Source: Burkholderiales bacterium (GTDB taxonomy: Bacteria > Pseudomonadota > Gammaproteobacteria > Burkholderiales > Nitrosomonadaceae). From it: a stretch of DNA of 64,000 nt. The DNA lies in contig JACKLR010000001.1 of the NCBI GenBank assembly GCA_024235795.1, positions 1,674,001-1,738,000 on the forward strand. Reading direction: 5' to 3'. The first letter of the stretch is position 1. Each line of letters opens with the position of its first letter. The notes beneath the pieces are model-generated. The model did not search any database. It saw only the letters and a list, made by a program, of their open reading frames with translations, and was not told the origin of the DNA. The position numbers and the translations under genes were made by a program. Below are positions 43,436 through 52,362 of this stretch, one piece after another.

Positions 43436-43972
43436 CAGATGGCGCCTCTATGTCCATAGGCACTTCTGAGTTAAATTTTAGTCTTACTATAAATACGCAG
43501 TCATCTGTACATTTAGAAATTTGAAATTTTTAGCAAGGATAGAAAAGAAAGCCGTTTTTAAGTCCATGCTATAATTCAGTCTTATATTTCTGCGCTTGTT
43601 TACTACAACACTATGATATATAACAATGTTCTGCGTTTACAGAATGTGAGTGTGAACGTTGTTGAAATAAATATCCAAATAAAATTTTCCCCCTAGTTTT
43701 GTTTTCTGAAAAAATTTAAGGAATTTTTATTTGTATTCAATATGATATAGGTATTCTGGCCAAACAAATTGTTTATTAAACAGTTGAATAATTGTCAAGA
43801 AGCCTGATATTTTAGTGAAAGTAATTATTTATTTTTATGAGCAATCCTTATTAAAAAATAAAAATTGTTGTAATTTTGTCTTATAAAACAAATATATGGC
43901 TTTGCCATTATGATCAAATCTGGTGGCAATTTCTCCTTAAGGCAATTTTTATAGAATGGAGAAAAGAATGTT

Positions 43973-45361
43973 ATGACACCCGTTTTACCATTTATAAAAA
44001 AACAGATATTAGCAGAACAGTTCGTCGATTCACCTGAGCATTTTCAGGTTTATACCGAACGGCAGCTTGATAAAATCGAGGCATTAAGTCAGTTATCCAA
44101 AGATCAGCTTTTCGAGATGAAAGTGGTCGCAAGTGTATTGCCCTTCAGGGTTAATAAGTACGTTATTGATCATCTGATTAACTGGAGAGATATCCCAAAT
44201 GATCCGATTTTTCAATTGGTATTTCCGCAAAAAGGGATGTTGTCGCAAGATGATTTTGAACAAATGACAACCGTTTTACGCAGTTCCAATGATCGCAGTG
44301 CTGTGTTAGAAAAAGCAAATGAGATAAGGCAGCGATTGAACCCACACCCTGCTGAACAGCAATCATTGAATGTTCCATACGAAGATGAGGAACCGATAGA
44401 AGGCATTCAACATAAATACCGAGAAACGGTCTTGTTTTTTCCAAGTCAGGGCCAAGTTTGTCATAGTTTCTGTAGTTTTTGTTTCCGCTGGGCGCAGTTT
44501 ATTGGTGACAAGAATTTGCGCTTCTCGAATAAAGAGGCGCAGAAGCTGCATAGCTATTTAAGCAAACATAAAAATATCAGCGATCTACTGATTACAGGTG
44601 GTGACCCTATGGTCATGAAAACAGACCACATGGTTTCCTACCTGGAACCGTTATTAAAACCAGAGCTGGATCATGTCCAGACAATACGCATCGGCACGAA
44701 ATCATTGAGCTTTTGGCCGCAGCGCTATGTCAATGATGTGGATTCGGATCAATTGTTGGCACTACTGGAAAGAATGGTCAGGGCAGGCAAGCATATTGCG
44801 ATTATGGCGCATTTTAATCATTGGCGTGAAATGTCCACGCCAATCGTACATGAGGCCATTAGACGTTTGCGTGAATCGGGGGTAGTAATTCGAACACAAT
44901 CCCCATTATTAAATCATATCAATAATGACCCGGACGTCTGGGCATTTATGTGGCGTGAACAGGTACGCCAAGGATTGGTGCCATACTACATGTTTGTAGA
45001 ACGTGATACCGGTGCACGTCGTTATTTCGAGGTGCCGCTTGCCCGGGCATGGCAAGTCTATCGCGAAGCGCTGAAACGCGTATCGGGACTTGGGCGGACA
45101 GTTCGTGGTCCATCAATGAGTACAGGACCAGGGAAAATAGAAATTCAGGGTGTAACAGTGATTAATGGTGAAAAGGTGTTTGTTTTGCGTTTTCTGCAGG
45201 CACGCAATCCGGACTGGGCACAACGCCCTTTCTTCGCACAGTTTGACCCTCAGGCAACTTGGCTGGATCAGTTAAAACCAGCCTTCGGTGATGAGAAGTT
45301 TTTCTTCCAAGCGGAATACGATGCGATGCAAAAAAAGCAAATCAGCCCCAGAGTTTATTAA
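43973..45361 (+). CDS. Lysine 2,3-aminomutase-family radical SAM protein (KamA-like)
   Basis: 462 residues with a GGAGAAAAG ribosome site upstream. The radical SAM cluster motif is C-x3-C-x2-C in QVCHSFCSFCFRW near residue 161. LLITGGDPM binds SAM and STGPGKIEI contains the Lys expected to hold PLP. The family moves an amino group between C2 and C3 of lysine or glutamate; beta-lysine can serve as an osmolyte precursor. No acetyltransferase (ablB) or efp/epmA gene is adjacent, so the substrate is open. Confidence 0.88.
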   Translation: MTPVLPFIKKQILAEQFVDSPEHFQVYTERQLDKIEALSQLSKDQLFEMKVVASVLPFRVNKYVIDHLINWRDIPNDPIFQLVFPQKGMLSQDDFEQMTTVLRSSNDRSAVLEKANEIRQRLNPHPAEQQSLNVPYEDEEPIEGIQHKYRETVLFFPSQGQVCHSFCSFCFRWAQFIGDKNLRFSNKEAQKLHSYLSKHKNISDLLITGGDPMVMKTDHMVSYLEPLLKPELDHVQTIRIGTKSLSFWPQRYVNDVDSDQLLALLERMVRAGKHIAIMAHFNHWREMSTPIVHEAIRRLRESGVVIRTQSPLLNHINNDPDVWAFMWREQVRQGLVPYYMFVERDTGARRYFEVPLARAWQVYREALKRVSGLGRTVRGPSMSTGPGKIEIQGVTVINGEKVFVLRFLQARNPDWAQRPFFAQFDPQATWLDQLKPAFGDEKFFFQAEYDAMQKKQISPRVY

Positions 45362-45388
45362 CACAAGCATTTGTGTTTGGTTTGGTTG
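45360..45388 (+). terminator. Weak terminator candidate after the aminomutase gene
   Basis: AACACAA and TTGTGTT form a perfect 7-bp stem with a GCAT loop, overlapping the stop codon by two bases and followed by a T/G-rich tract (TGGTTTGGTTG) rather than a clean T run. Confidence 0.4.
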
Positions 45389-45754
45389 CATTGATGAAAA
45401 TTATTAATACATCCAGAAAGAATCCTGTTTGGAAATGGTAACCGCGTTGGCGTGTAAATGTAAATCGTTTCGTTTATTCATCTGGGTTTTAAAAGTATAT
45501 GCTTAAGTATGACCCGCCTATGATTATTGGTGACAAAAATCACAGATTTACTTTCATTATTTGATATTCTTGGTTGAACGATTGCGGCGCATTAATTTGA
45601 CTCGCTATTTGGAAATAGCCCCTTTTATGTTATCTGACACAGGATTGATTACGAGGTTGTATGAATTAAACTTTTATCATCAAAAGCTATCAGACCAACA
45701 TAATTTTGTGTTTTCACAATCTTCTGCCCCTGAATATCGGCGTTCGGTACAATC
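45389..45754. other. Gene-free stretch of about 365 bases
   Basis: AT-rich spacer between the aminomutase-family gene and the metalloprotease gene. A 69-codon frame at 45561-45770 overlaps the next start and has no ribosome site or recognisable motif. Nothing else stands out. Confidence 0.45.
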
Positions 45755-46438
45755 ATGTTTTATGTATTAATCATTATTATTGTAGCAGTAGTGATTTATG
45801 GGCCGTCTTATTGGGTAAAACATACACTTGAAAAATACAGTTATCCTGAGAATCGATATCCTGGAACTGGGAGTGAACTTGCGCGTATTTTGCTGGATTG
45901 GGCTAAGCTGCAGTCTGTTATGGTAGAAATAACAGAGCAAGGTGACCATTATGATCCCATTAAAAAAGTAGTTAGATTGACTGCGGATAAATATAATGGC
46001 AAGTCACTCACCGCCATTACAGTGGCAGCTCATGAAGTGGGTCATGCAATACAGGATCGTGACGGTTATTTACCTTTAAAGCTGCGCACCCGCCTGGTGC
46101 AAATTGCGGCACCGGCCGAGAAACTGGGCGCCGCAATTATAATGCTGGCTCCGGTAATTGTGGTTGTAACTCGGGCACCGATAGCCGGCGCATTATTTTT
46201 TATAGGCGGATTATTGACGCTGGGCGCATCCACATTGGTGCATTTGGTTACATTACCGATGGAAATGCATGCCAGTTTTGCGCGCGCACTGCCCATGCTT
46301 GAGAAAGGCGGCTATCTGATAAAAGGTGATGAGCGGCATGCGCGCAAAATTCTTAGAGCGGCAGCGTGGACATATGTATCAGCTTCTTTAATGACATTGT
46401 TGAATATTGGCCGTTGGTGGGCGATACTGCGCAGGTAA
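45755..46438 (+). CDS. YugP-type neutral zinc metallopeptidase
   Basis: 227 residues with an N-terminal membrane helix and further hydrophobic segments at ~120-170. The zinc-binding helix is AAHEVGHAIQD (HExxH) near residue 91, followed by conserved PLKLRTRLVQIAAPAEKLG. Members are membrane-bound peptidases of unknown target. The ATG directly precedes an LIIIIVAVVIYGPSYWVKH signal anchor. It lies 78 bases before the secretion operon, but no functional tie is evident. Confidence 0.85.
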   Translation: MFYVLIIIIVAVVIYGPSYWVKHTLEKYSYPENRYPGTGSELARILLDWAKLQSVMVEITEQGDHYDPIKKVVRLTADKYNGKSLTAITVAAHEVGHAIQDRDGYLPLKLRTRLVQIAAPAEKLGAAIIMLAPVIVVVTRAPIAGALFFIGGLLTLGASTLVHLVTLPMEMHASFARALPMLEKGGYLIKGDERHARKILRAAAWTYVSASLMTLLNIGRWWAILRR

Positions 46439-46516
46439 GTTAGTTGATCTGCTAATAGTTAATATCAAAGGGTTATACAAAGGTTTTTTTAAATATTTAG
46501 TGTTGAGAGGATCAGA

Positions 46517-46954
46517 ATGATGCAACATGGGTATAAAAAGCGACTCGTAAAATTTAGCCTTGGTTTTACTTTACTTGAATTGCTCGTTGTTATGGTTATT
46601 ATCGGCTTGTTGGCCGCTTATGTAGGTCCCAAGTATTTTTCACAGGTTGGCAAATCTGAAATCAAAATGGCTCAAGCTCAAATTGATGCCCTGGAAAAGG
46701 CACTGCATCAGTATCGTCTTGATGTTGGCAACTACCCAACAACCGAGCATGGACTCGCTGCCTTGATGACGCAACCTAATAATGAGCCCAAATGGCAGGG
46801 ACCTTATTTATCCAAGACACCACCGGATGATCCTTGGGGTCGTCCCTATGTATACAAATATCCTGGCGAGCATAGCGAATTTGATTTGTTCTCCATGGGC
46901 AGAGATGGTCAGATTGGTGGTGAAGGAGAAGCGGCAGATATTACAAACTGGTAA
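46517..46954 (+). CDS. gspG: Type II secretion major pseudopilin GspG
   Basis: About 145 residues. The prepilin motif is G-FTLLELLVVMVIIGLLAAYVG with Glu at +5; the C-terminal DPWGRPYVYKYPG and DLFSMGRDGQIGGEGEAADI (calcium site) are specific for GspG rather than type IV pilins. A prepilin peptidase, not in this window, would cleave after the Gly. It is the first gene of an eleven-gene operon and would build the pseudopilus. Confidence 0.94.
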   Translation: MMQHGYKKRLVKFSLGFTLLELLVVMVIIGLLAAYVGPKYFSQVGKSEIKMAQAQIDALEKALHQYRLDVGNYPTTEHGLAALMTQPNNEPKWQGPYLSKTPPDDPWGRPYVYKYPGEHSEFDLFSMGRDGQIGGEGEAADITNW

Positions 46955-46971
46955 ACAGACTGAGTTAAGCC

Positions 46972-48156
46972 ATGCGCTATGAAGTAAAAGCTGTTATAGC
47001 CGAGCAGGGAACTGTACACCTCGAACTGGAAGCAAACAGTGAAGAAGAGGCGCGCCGACAGGTAATCGACCAGGGCGGCAAGGTGTTGAGCGTAAGGCGC
47101 AGCTTTACTGGCTTTTCATTCAAATCAACAACGCGTTTTCCGTTGATTCATTTCAGCCAGGAGCTTTTGTCACTGCTTACTGCCGGATTAAGTCTTGTCG
47201 AATGTCTAGAGACATTGGTTGATAAAGAGCAAGACGCTAACAACAAAAAAACCATTCATGATTTGCTTGCGCGCCTGTACGAGGGCATTACTTTTTCACA
47301 AGCGCTGGAAGCACATCCTCAGGCGTTTCCTATGCTGTATATTGCTACGATACGTGCGAGCGAACGTACTGGAGACCTTGTTGAAGCGTTAACCCGTTTT
47401 GTGACATATCAATCTCAAATGGACTTTGTCCGTAAAAAACTGGTTGGTGCCTCAATCTACCCTGTTTTGTTGCTGGTTGTCGGATTACTGGTATCACTTT
47501 TCTTGTTAGTTTTTGTAGTTCCAAAATTCAGCGCAATCTACGACGACATGGACTCTGACTTGCCCTGGTTATCTGTACTGCTAATAGAATGGGGACATTT
47601 TGTCCAGGAGCGAGGTTGGGAGCTGACCATCTTTGCCATTTTGTTTCTGGCCGTTTTCGGTTATGCTGTCAGTCGTTCATCGTTCCGAGCTTATGTAATG
47701 CAGCTATTGTGGCGTATTCCGGCCATCGGTGAACGTATGCGTGTTTATCAACTGGCTCGTTTTTATAAAACACTAGGCATGTTGCTGCGTGGCGGCATTC
47801 CGATTACACAAGCCCTCGAAATGGTGAGCGGCTTGTTACAATCACATTTTAAACCCAGGATTGAAGCCGCAGCGAAGCTTATTCGTGAAGGTCAGACGAT
47901 ATCCAGTGCGATGGAAAAAGAAGGACTGACGACGGCAGTTGGTAACCGTATGTTAAGAGTAGGTGAGCGGACAGGGCTCATGGGAGATATGATGGAACGC
48001 ATCGGTAATTTTCACGATGAAGAAATTGCACGCTGGGTTGAATGGACTACGAAACTGATTGAGCCAATTTTAATGGCTGTTATTGGAATTGTTATCGGCG
48101 GCATTATTGTTCTGATGTATCTGCCAATTTTTGAACTGGCCGGCAGTATTAATTGA
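46972..48156 (+). CDS. gspF: Type II secretion inner-membrane platform protein GspF
   Basis: 394 residues with three membrane helices (near 165, 215 and 370) and two repeats of the GspF domain: LIHFSQELLSLLTAGLSLVECL and YQLARFYKTLGMLLRGGIPITQAL. It anchors the ATPase and assembles the pseudopilus. It starts 17 bases after gspG and overlaps the next gene at its stop codon. Confidence 0.95.
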   Translation: MRYEVKAVIAEQGTVHLELEANSEEEARRQVIDQGGKVLSVRRSFTGFSFKSTTRFPLIHFSQELLSLLTAGLSLVECLETLVDKEQDANNKKTIHDLLARLYEGITFSQALEAHPQAFPMLYIATIRASERTGDLVEALTRFVTYQSQMDFVRKKLVGASIYPVLLLVVGLLVSLFLLVFVVPKFSAIYDDMDSDLPWLSVLLIEWGHFVQERGWELTIFAILFLAVFGYAVSRSSFRAYVMQLLWRIPAIGERMRVYQLARFYKTLGMLLRGGIPITQALEMVSGLLQSHFKPRIEAAAKLIREGQTISSAMEKEGLTTAVGNRMLRVGERTGLMGDMMERIGNFHDEEIARWVEWTTKLIEPILMAVIGIVIGGIIVLMYLPIFELAGSIN

Positions 48157-49844
48157 TCGAAACACACATGCAACCTGAAGAAAAACAATCATTTGACCTC
48201 CATTATCTCAGTCATATGCGTAATGAGGCGCTCAGGCAGGGTGTTTCCGTTATCCAAATGCTCGAAGAAACTAGCGGGTATTCTCCCCATGAATTAACGC
48301 AGGAACTAGGGCGCATATTACATATTCCTGCGCTTGAAATGAAAACAATCCATGAGCTGGAGCCGGCCTTTGACATATTGCCTTTTGCCGAGGCTGTTCG
48401 GAATGAATGCGCATTGTTCAGAGGTAAGGAAAATTTTCTACTGATCATCAGCAATCCATTTTCATCTAAATTACGTTTATGGGCGGAAGAGCGTTTTGAA
48501 ATGAACGTAGAGTGGCGCCTGGTTCATCCTGCTGATCTGACGGCATTCTTTACCCAACAGGAAAAAACGATGCGGGCGATGGATCATGTGTTGCCTGACC
48601 AAAATCTGGATGAAATTCAGAACAGTATTGAGGATCTGTCCTTAAAAACAATTAATGAAGGTACCAGTCAGGTTGTCCGGCTTGTTCACTCCACGCTTTA
48701 CGATGCACATAAATCACAAGCCAGCGATATCCATCTGGAAATGGTAATTGGCGCGTTGTCAATCAAATACCGAATTGACGGTGTCCTGATGTCCATTGGC
48801 GTTATTAAGGGCGCCGAACTTGCCGAACAGGTCATTTCCAGAATCAAGGTTATGTCCGAGCTGGATATCGCGGAGCGGCGTGTTCCGCAGGATGGCCGCT
48901 TCAAGATTTCAATCCAGGGACGGGAAGTCGATTTCCGGGTATCGATTATGCCCAGTATCTTTGGGGAAGATGCTGTTTTGCGTATTTTGGACCGACAGGC
49001 CTTGTCTGATCACGTGGAAGGATTAACGCTTAATCACTTGGGTTTCAAACCGGCAGACATTGCAACACTGCGCCGGCTTAGTTCAGAGCCCTATGGCATG
49101 TTGCTGGTTACAGGACCTACGGGCAGCGGTAAAACAACCTCGCTTTATGCTGCGATTTCTGAAGTCAACAAGGGTAATGACAAAATAATAACAATTGAAG
49201 ATCCGATCGAGTATCAGCTGTCTGGCGTGTTACAAATTCCTGTAAATGAAAAAAAAGGACTGACCTTTGCACGCGGCCTTCGATCAATTCTAAGGCACGA
49301 TCCTGACAAAATTATGGTCGGGGAAATTCGTGATGCTGAAACAGCACAAATAGCGATTCAAGCAGCACTGACAGGGCATCTGGTGTTTACCACAGTACAT
49401 GCCAATAATGTGTTTGATGTGATCGGACGCTTCTCACATATGGGCGTGGATCCTTATAGTTTTGTTTCTGCTTTGAATGGGATAGCAGCGCAAAGACTGG
49501 TACGTTTGTTATGCCCGCATTGTACTGTGGATGAACGCCCGTCTGATGCACTGATCAATGAATCAGGCATTGATCCTGATAAAGCAGACAGCTTTAAATT
49601 CCGTACAGGGAAAGGCTGTGGCCAATGTCGTGGCAGCGGTTATCGTGGACGTAATGCTATCTCGGAAATACTGATATTGAATGACGAAATTCGTGAATTG
49701 ATTGTCGCCCAGGAGCCCATACGCAAGATTAAGGAAGCCGCCAGAAATAACGGCACACAATTTTTGCGTGAAGCAGCTTTGGATATGGTCAAAAGCGGAT
49801 TGACCAGTTTAGAGGAGGCCAATCGTGTCACCATTGTGGCGTGA
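48153..49844 (+). CDS. gspE: Type II secretion / pilus assembly ATPase GspE
   Basis: About 563 residues. A short N-terminal T2SSE domain is followed by the ATPase with Walker A TGPTGSGKTTSLYAA near residue 324, Asp box TIEDPIEYQL, Walker B RHDPDKIMVGEIRD and His box GHLVFTTVHANN. A four-cysteine zinc motif (LLCPHC then GCGQC) is present, as in GspE and PilB. It starts at a TTG overlapping the gspF stop; an ATG at 48168 is the alternative. Confidence 0.95.
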   Translation: MIETHMQPEEKQSFDLHYLSHMRNEALRQGVSVIQMLEETSGYSPHELTQELGRILHIPALEMKTIHELEPAFDILPFAEAVRNECALFRGKENFLLIISNPFSSKLRLWAEERFEMNVEWRLVHPADLTAFFTQQEKTMRAMDHVLPDQNLDEIQNSIEDLSLKTINEGTSQVVRLVHSTLYDAHKSQASDIHLEMVIGALSIKYRIDGVLMSIGVIKGAELAEQVISRIKVMSELDIAERRVPQDGRFKISIQGREVDFRVSIMPSIFGEDAVLRILDRQALSDHVEGLTLNHLGFKPADIATLRRLSSEPYGMLLVTGPTGSGKTTSLYAAISEVNKGNDKIITIEDPIEYQLSGVLQIPVNEKKGLTFARGLRSILRHDPDKIMVGEIRDAETAQIAIQAALTGHLVFTTVHANNVFDVIGRFSHMGVDPYSFVSALNGIAAQRLVRLLCPHCTVDERPSDALINESGIDPDKADSFKFRTGKGCGQCRGSGYRGRNAISEILILNDEIRELIVAQEPIRKIKEAARNNGTQFLREAALDMVKSGLTSLEEANRVTIVA

Positions 49845-50661
49845 TCAGATAGACGTTTTTTTTGCGCCGGGACGGGTTGATCTGGTTCGCACCAAACGCG
49901 GATTAAAACCGGTCAGTTTACCGGTCATGACCGAATTGATTCACGGCAACCAGGATGGTGTTCCTGTATGGCTGACACCAATTCAGCACCTTGAACATAT
50001 GCTTGCTGACGCCGCAGGTACACGAATGACAGTAACGCTTTCGAACCACTTTGTCCGCTACGTAACGCTGCCGCCACAGCCTGAAATTACGACACCCGAT
50101 GAAGTACTTGCTTTTGCAGATTTTCGAATGCGTGAAATTTATGGATCGCGCGTGGATCATTGGACACTCAGCATTAGTGCTTGGAGCCCTGTATATGGCG
50201 CAATTTGCGCAGCAGTCTCAAAAGAATTGCTGGCCAAACTGGAGGAAATGGCAATGAGCCATCAAATCAAGCTCAATGCCATTGAACCGTATTTGTCCAC
50301 AGTTCTAGACAGATGGATGAAATCACTGAACAAACAAAAATCCTTCGTGGTTTTAGTGGAAACAGGACGTATTTGCGTTGCGCTTATGGAAAATGGAGTC
50401 TGGCAAAGTATTCGCAATCAGCGAGTTTTACATGATGTGGTTGGTGAATTATGGGCTGCGCTTGATCAGGAAGCAGTTTTGTCCGGTAACAAGGAGGCTA
50501 TTGAACAGGCTTTTCTGTTTGCGCCCGAGCACCCTGCGTTGACATTGCCTCACGAGAGCGGTTGGCACATTCTACAACTGCGATCGGAAAAAATAACTGT
50601 ACCGGCACATTTTCCTGCCCCGGTTGCGGAGAAAGCCAAGGAGGATGCATGTCCCGCCTGA
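49825..50661 (+). CDS. GspL/PilM-like actin-fold assembly protein
   Basis: 278 residues from a GTG with an AGGAGG ribosome site inside the end of gspE (20-base overlap). The fold resembles the cytoplasmic part of GspL or PilM: FFAPGRVDLVRTKRG at the start, VTLSNHFVRYVTLPP, LAFADFRMREIYG, then FVVLVETGRICVALMENG. There is no membrane helix, as in PilM; the membrane part would be the next gene (PilN-like). The role is linking the ATPase to the periplasmic alignment complex. Confidence 0.75.
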   Translation: MSPLWRDQIDVFFAPGRVDLVRTKRGLKPVSLPVMTELIHGNQDGVPVWLTPIQHLEHMLADAAGTRMTVTLSNHFVRYVTLPPQPEITTPDEVLAFADFRMREIYGSRVDHWTLSISAWSPVYGAICAAVSKELLAKLEEMAMSHQIKLNAIEPYLSTVLDRWMKSLNKQKSFVVLVETGRICVALMENGVWQSIRNQRVLHDVVGELWAALDQEAVLSGNKEAIEQAFLFAPEHPALTLPHESGWHILQLRSEKITVPAHFPAPVAEKAKEDACPA

Positions 50662-51200
50662 AATTAGCATTTCCCTATTCAGGTCAGCAGGTAAAAAGTA
50701 TTGATATCGCACTCCTGTTCATCGGTCTGTTTATTTTGCTTGCTGTCTTTTACCATTTCAGGCAGATTACAGAAGAATCAAGTTATTGGAGCGTTCGTGT
50801 CGAACGATTGGAAAAAAAGCAACCCCGAACGACAACAACCACCCGGTCACGCGCGACACCGAGAACACGGGAATTCAGCCAGGAAATCAGCAAGGAATTG
50901 GAAAAAGCCAATGCCATTTTGAATCAAGTCAACCTGCCTTGGGAGGCGTTGTTTGATTCTATTGAACATATCATTACTGAAGATGTTGCTTTGTTGTCAT
51001 TGCAACCAAATGTAACAAACCACACATTGCGTATCAGTGGAGAAGCGCGGAACATGGCTGTATTGCTTGATTTTATAGAAGCAATGGAACGCGAGGTTAT
51101 CTTTGAGAAGGCGCATCTTGTCAGTTACAAAATTAGACAGGATAACCCGCATCGCCCTATTGATTTTCTTTTAACAACTGTATGGAACGCAAAACCCTGA
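50649..51200 (+). CDS. PilN-like assembly protein
   Basis: 183 residues from the ATG at 50649, overlapping the previous stop. One membrane helix at ~residues 20-36 (IALLFIGLFILLAVFYHF), a coiled coil with a TTTTTRSRATPR basic stretch, and a C-terminal ferredoxin-like domain (VALLSLQPNVTNHTLRISGEAR). The layout and position match PilN or the C-terminal half of GspL. It likely pairs with the PilO-like protein in the inner membrane. Confidence 0.75.
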   Translation: MSRLKLAFPYSGQQVKSIDIALLFIGLFILLAVFYHFRQITEESSYWSVRVERLEKKQPRTTTTTRSRATPRTREFSQEISKELEKANAILNQVNLPWEALFDSIEHIITEDVALLSLQPNVTNHTLRISGEARNMAVLLDFIEAMEREVIFEKAHLVSYKIRQDNPHRPIDFLLTTVWNAKP

Positions 51201-51778
51201 AACAGGATACGATTCAAATCCACAGCAACCGCTTAATGCTGCAATTGCGCTGGCAGGTGGCGCGCCTTGGGAATATGGGCAAGGTTGGCGTGGGCCTGCT
51301 GGTTGTGGCCGGTATTTTTTTTCTCGGTGCAGTCTTGCCGGAAAAATCGGAATTGGAAACACTTAAGGAGCGTGCGGAACTCCTGGAGTTACAAGTGAAA
51401 TCTGAAACATCCGGTGGCGAACATTTCATTGAGAAGAAACTAACCAACGATCAGGCATTGCAGGCATTTTATGAATTTTTTCCGCGCTTTGATTCATCTC
51501 CATTCTGGATTCGTGAATTGGTGCGAATTGCACAAAAACAAGGTGTTGAAATCAACAGCAGTGAATTTCGACTGACGTTTGAGCGAGACTGGCGGCTGTC
51601 CCGGTATGAAATGATTTTGCCTGTTAGAGGGCGTTATTCTCAAATTCGAGCATTTATGGCTGAAACGCTGGAAACAATCCCAGCTTTGGCAATTACAGGC
51701 TTCGCAATAAAACGTGACAACGTGCAGTCCGCTCAACTCGATGTGCGTTTTGAAATGAGTCTTTATCTGAACGAGTGA
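51182..51778 (+). CDS. PilO/GspM-like assembly protein
   Basis: 198 residues with a membrane helix near residues 34-54 (VGVGLLVVAGIFFLGAVL), a short coiled coil, and a C-terminal ferredoxin-like domain (EINSSEFRLTFERDWRLSRYEMILPVRG). It overlaps the PilN-like gene by 19 bases. PilN and PilO form dimers that join the cytoplasmic ATPase complex to the secretin via PilP. Confidence 0.72.
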   Translation: MERKTLKQDTIQIHSNRLMLQLRWQVARLGNMGKVGVGLLVVAGIFFLGAVLPEKSELETLKERAELLELQVKSETSGGEHFIEKKLTNDQALQAFYEFFPRFDSSPFWIRELVRIAQKQGVEINSSEFRLTFERDWRLSRYEMILPVRGRYSQIRAFMAETLETIPALAITGFAIKRDNVQSAQLDVRFEMSLYLNE

Positions 51779-52362
51779 GCAAAATGGACCCGGCTGAAAA
51801 GAAGCGTAAAACGATCATTGGTATAGCCCTGGCTGCTACATTGATTGCTGTTGTCATGGTTGAAGACGATGAAGAAACGATTATCGATCCGGTACAGCCT
51901 GTGGACTCAAAAAAAACAACCCGGTCACCTGCTGGACGTGTGAACACACAGGAAGCCAAGCATGACTATCTGGATATTGAAAAGCTTGGACAAAGAAAAT
52001 TCGACCCACAAGCCGGTGAGCTGTTTGCTTCGACTTCATGGGCACCCAAACCGCCTCCAATTACTCCGCAGCAACAGGCTATCATGGAACAACAGCGCCG
52101 CGCGCAAGTCAAAACGCCACCGCCTGCGCCAACACCACCGCCGTTACAATTTACATATCTCGGCAAGGCTATCGAGGGTAACAGAACCTGGGTTTTTCTG
52201 ACACAAAACGATGAAAATTATATCGCCAGAATTGGTGAAAAAATCGATGAACAGTATCGCTTGGATACGATCAGCGAGGAATCTGTAACGCTAACTTATT
52301 TGCCGCTGAACGCCAAGCAAATTCTTCCTATTACTGATAAGCAAACAGGGAATTTCCGATGA
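51775..52362 (+). CDS. GspC/PilP-like periplasmic linker protein
   Basis: 195 residues. A single N-terminal membrane helix (TIIGIALAATLIAVVMV) is followed by a proline-rich linker (PKPPPITPQQ and TPPPAPTPPPLQ) and a small beta domain (FTYLGKAIEGNRTWVFLTQNDENYIARIGEKID) like the homology region of GspC or PilP that binds the secretin. It overlaps its upstream neighbour by 4 bases and the secretin gene by 4 bases. Confidence 0.72.
   Translation: MSKMDPAEKKRKTIIGIALAATLIAVVMVEDDEETIIDPVQPVDSKKTTRSPAGRVNTQEAKHDYLDIEKLGQRKFDPQAGELFASTSWAPKPPPITPQQQAIMEQQRRAQVKTPPPAPTPPPLQFTYLGKAIEGNRTWVFLTQNDENYIARIGEKIDEQYRLDTISEESVTLTYLPLNAKQILPITDKQTGNFR

Noticed and set aside
45561..45770. 69-codon plus-strand frame
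   Set aside because: No ribosome site, overlaps the metalloprotease start, no recognisable motif.
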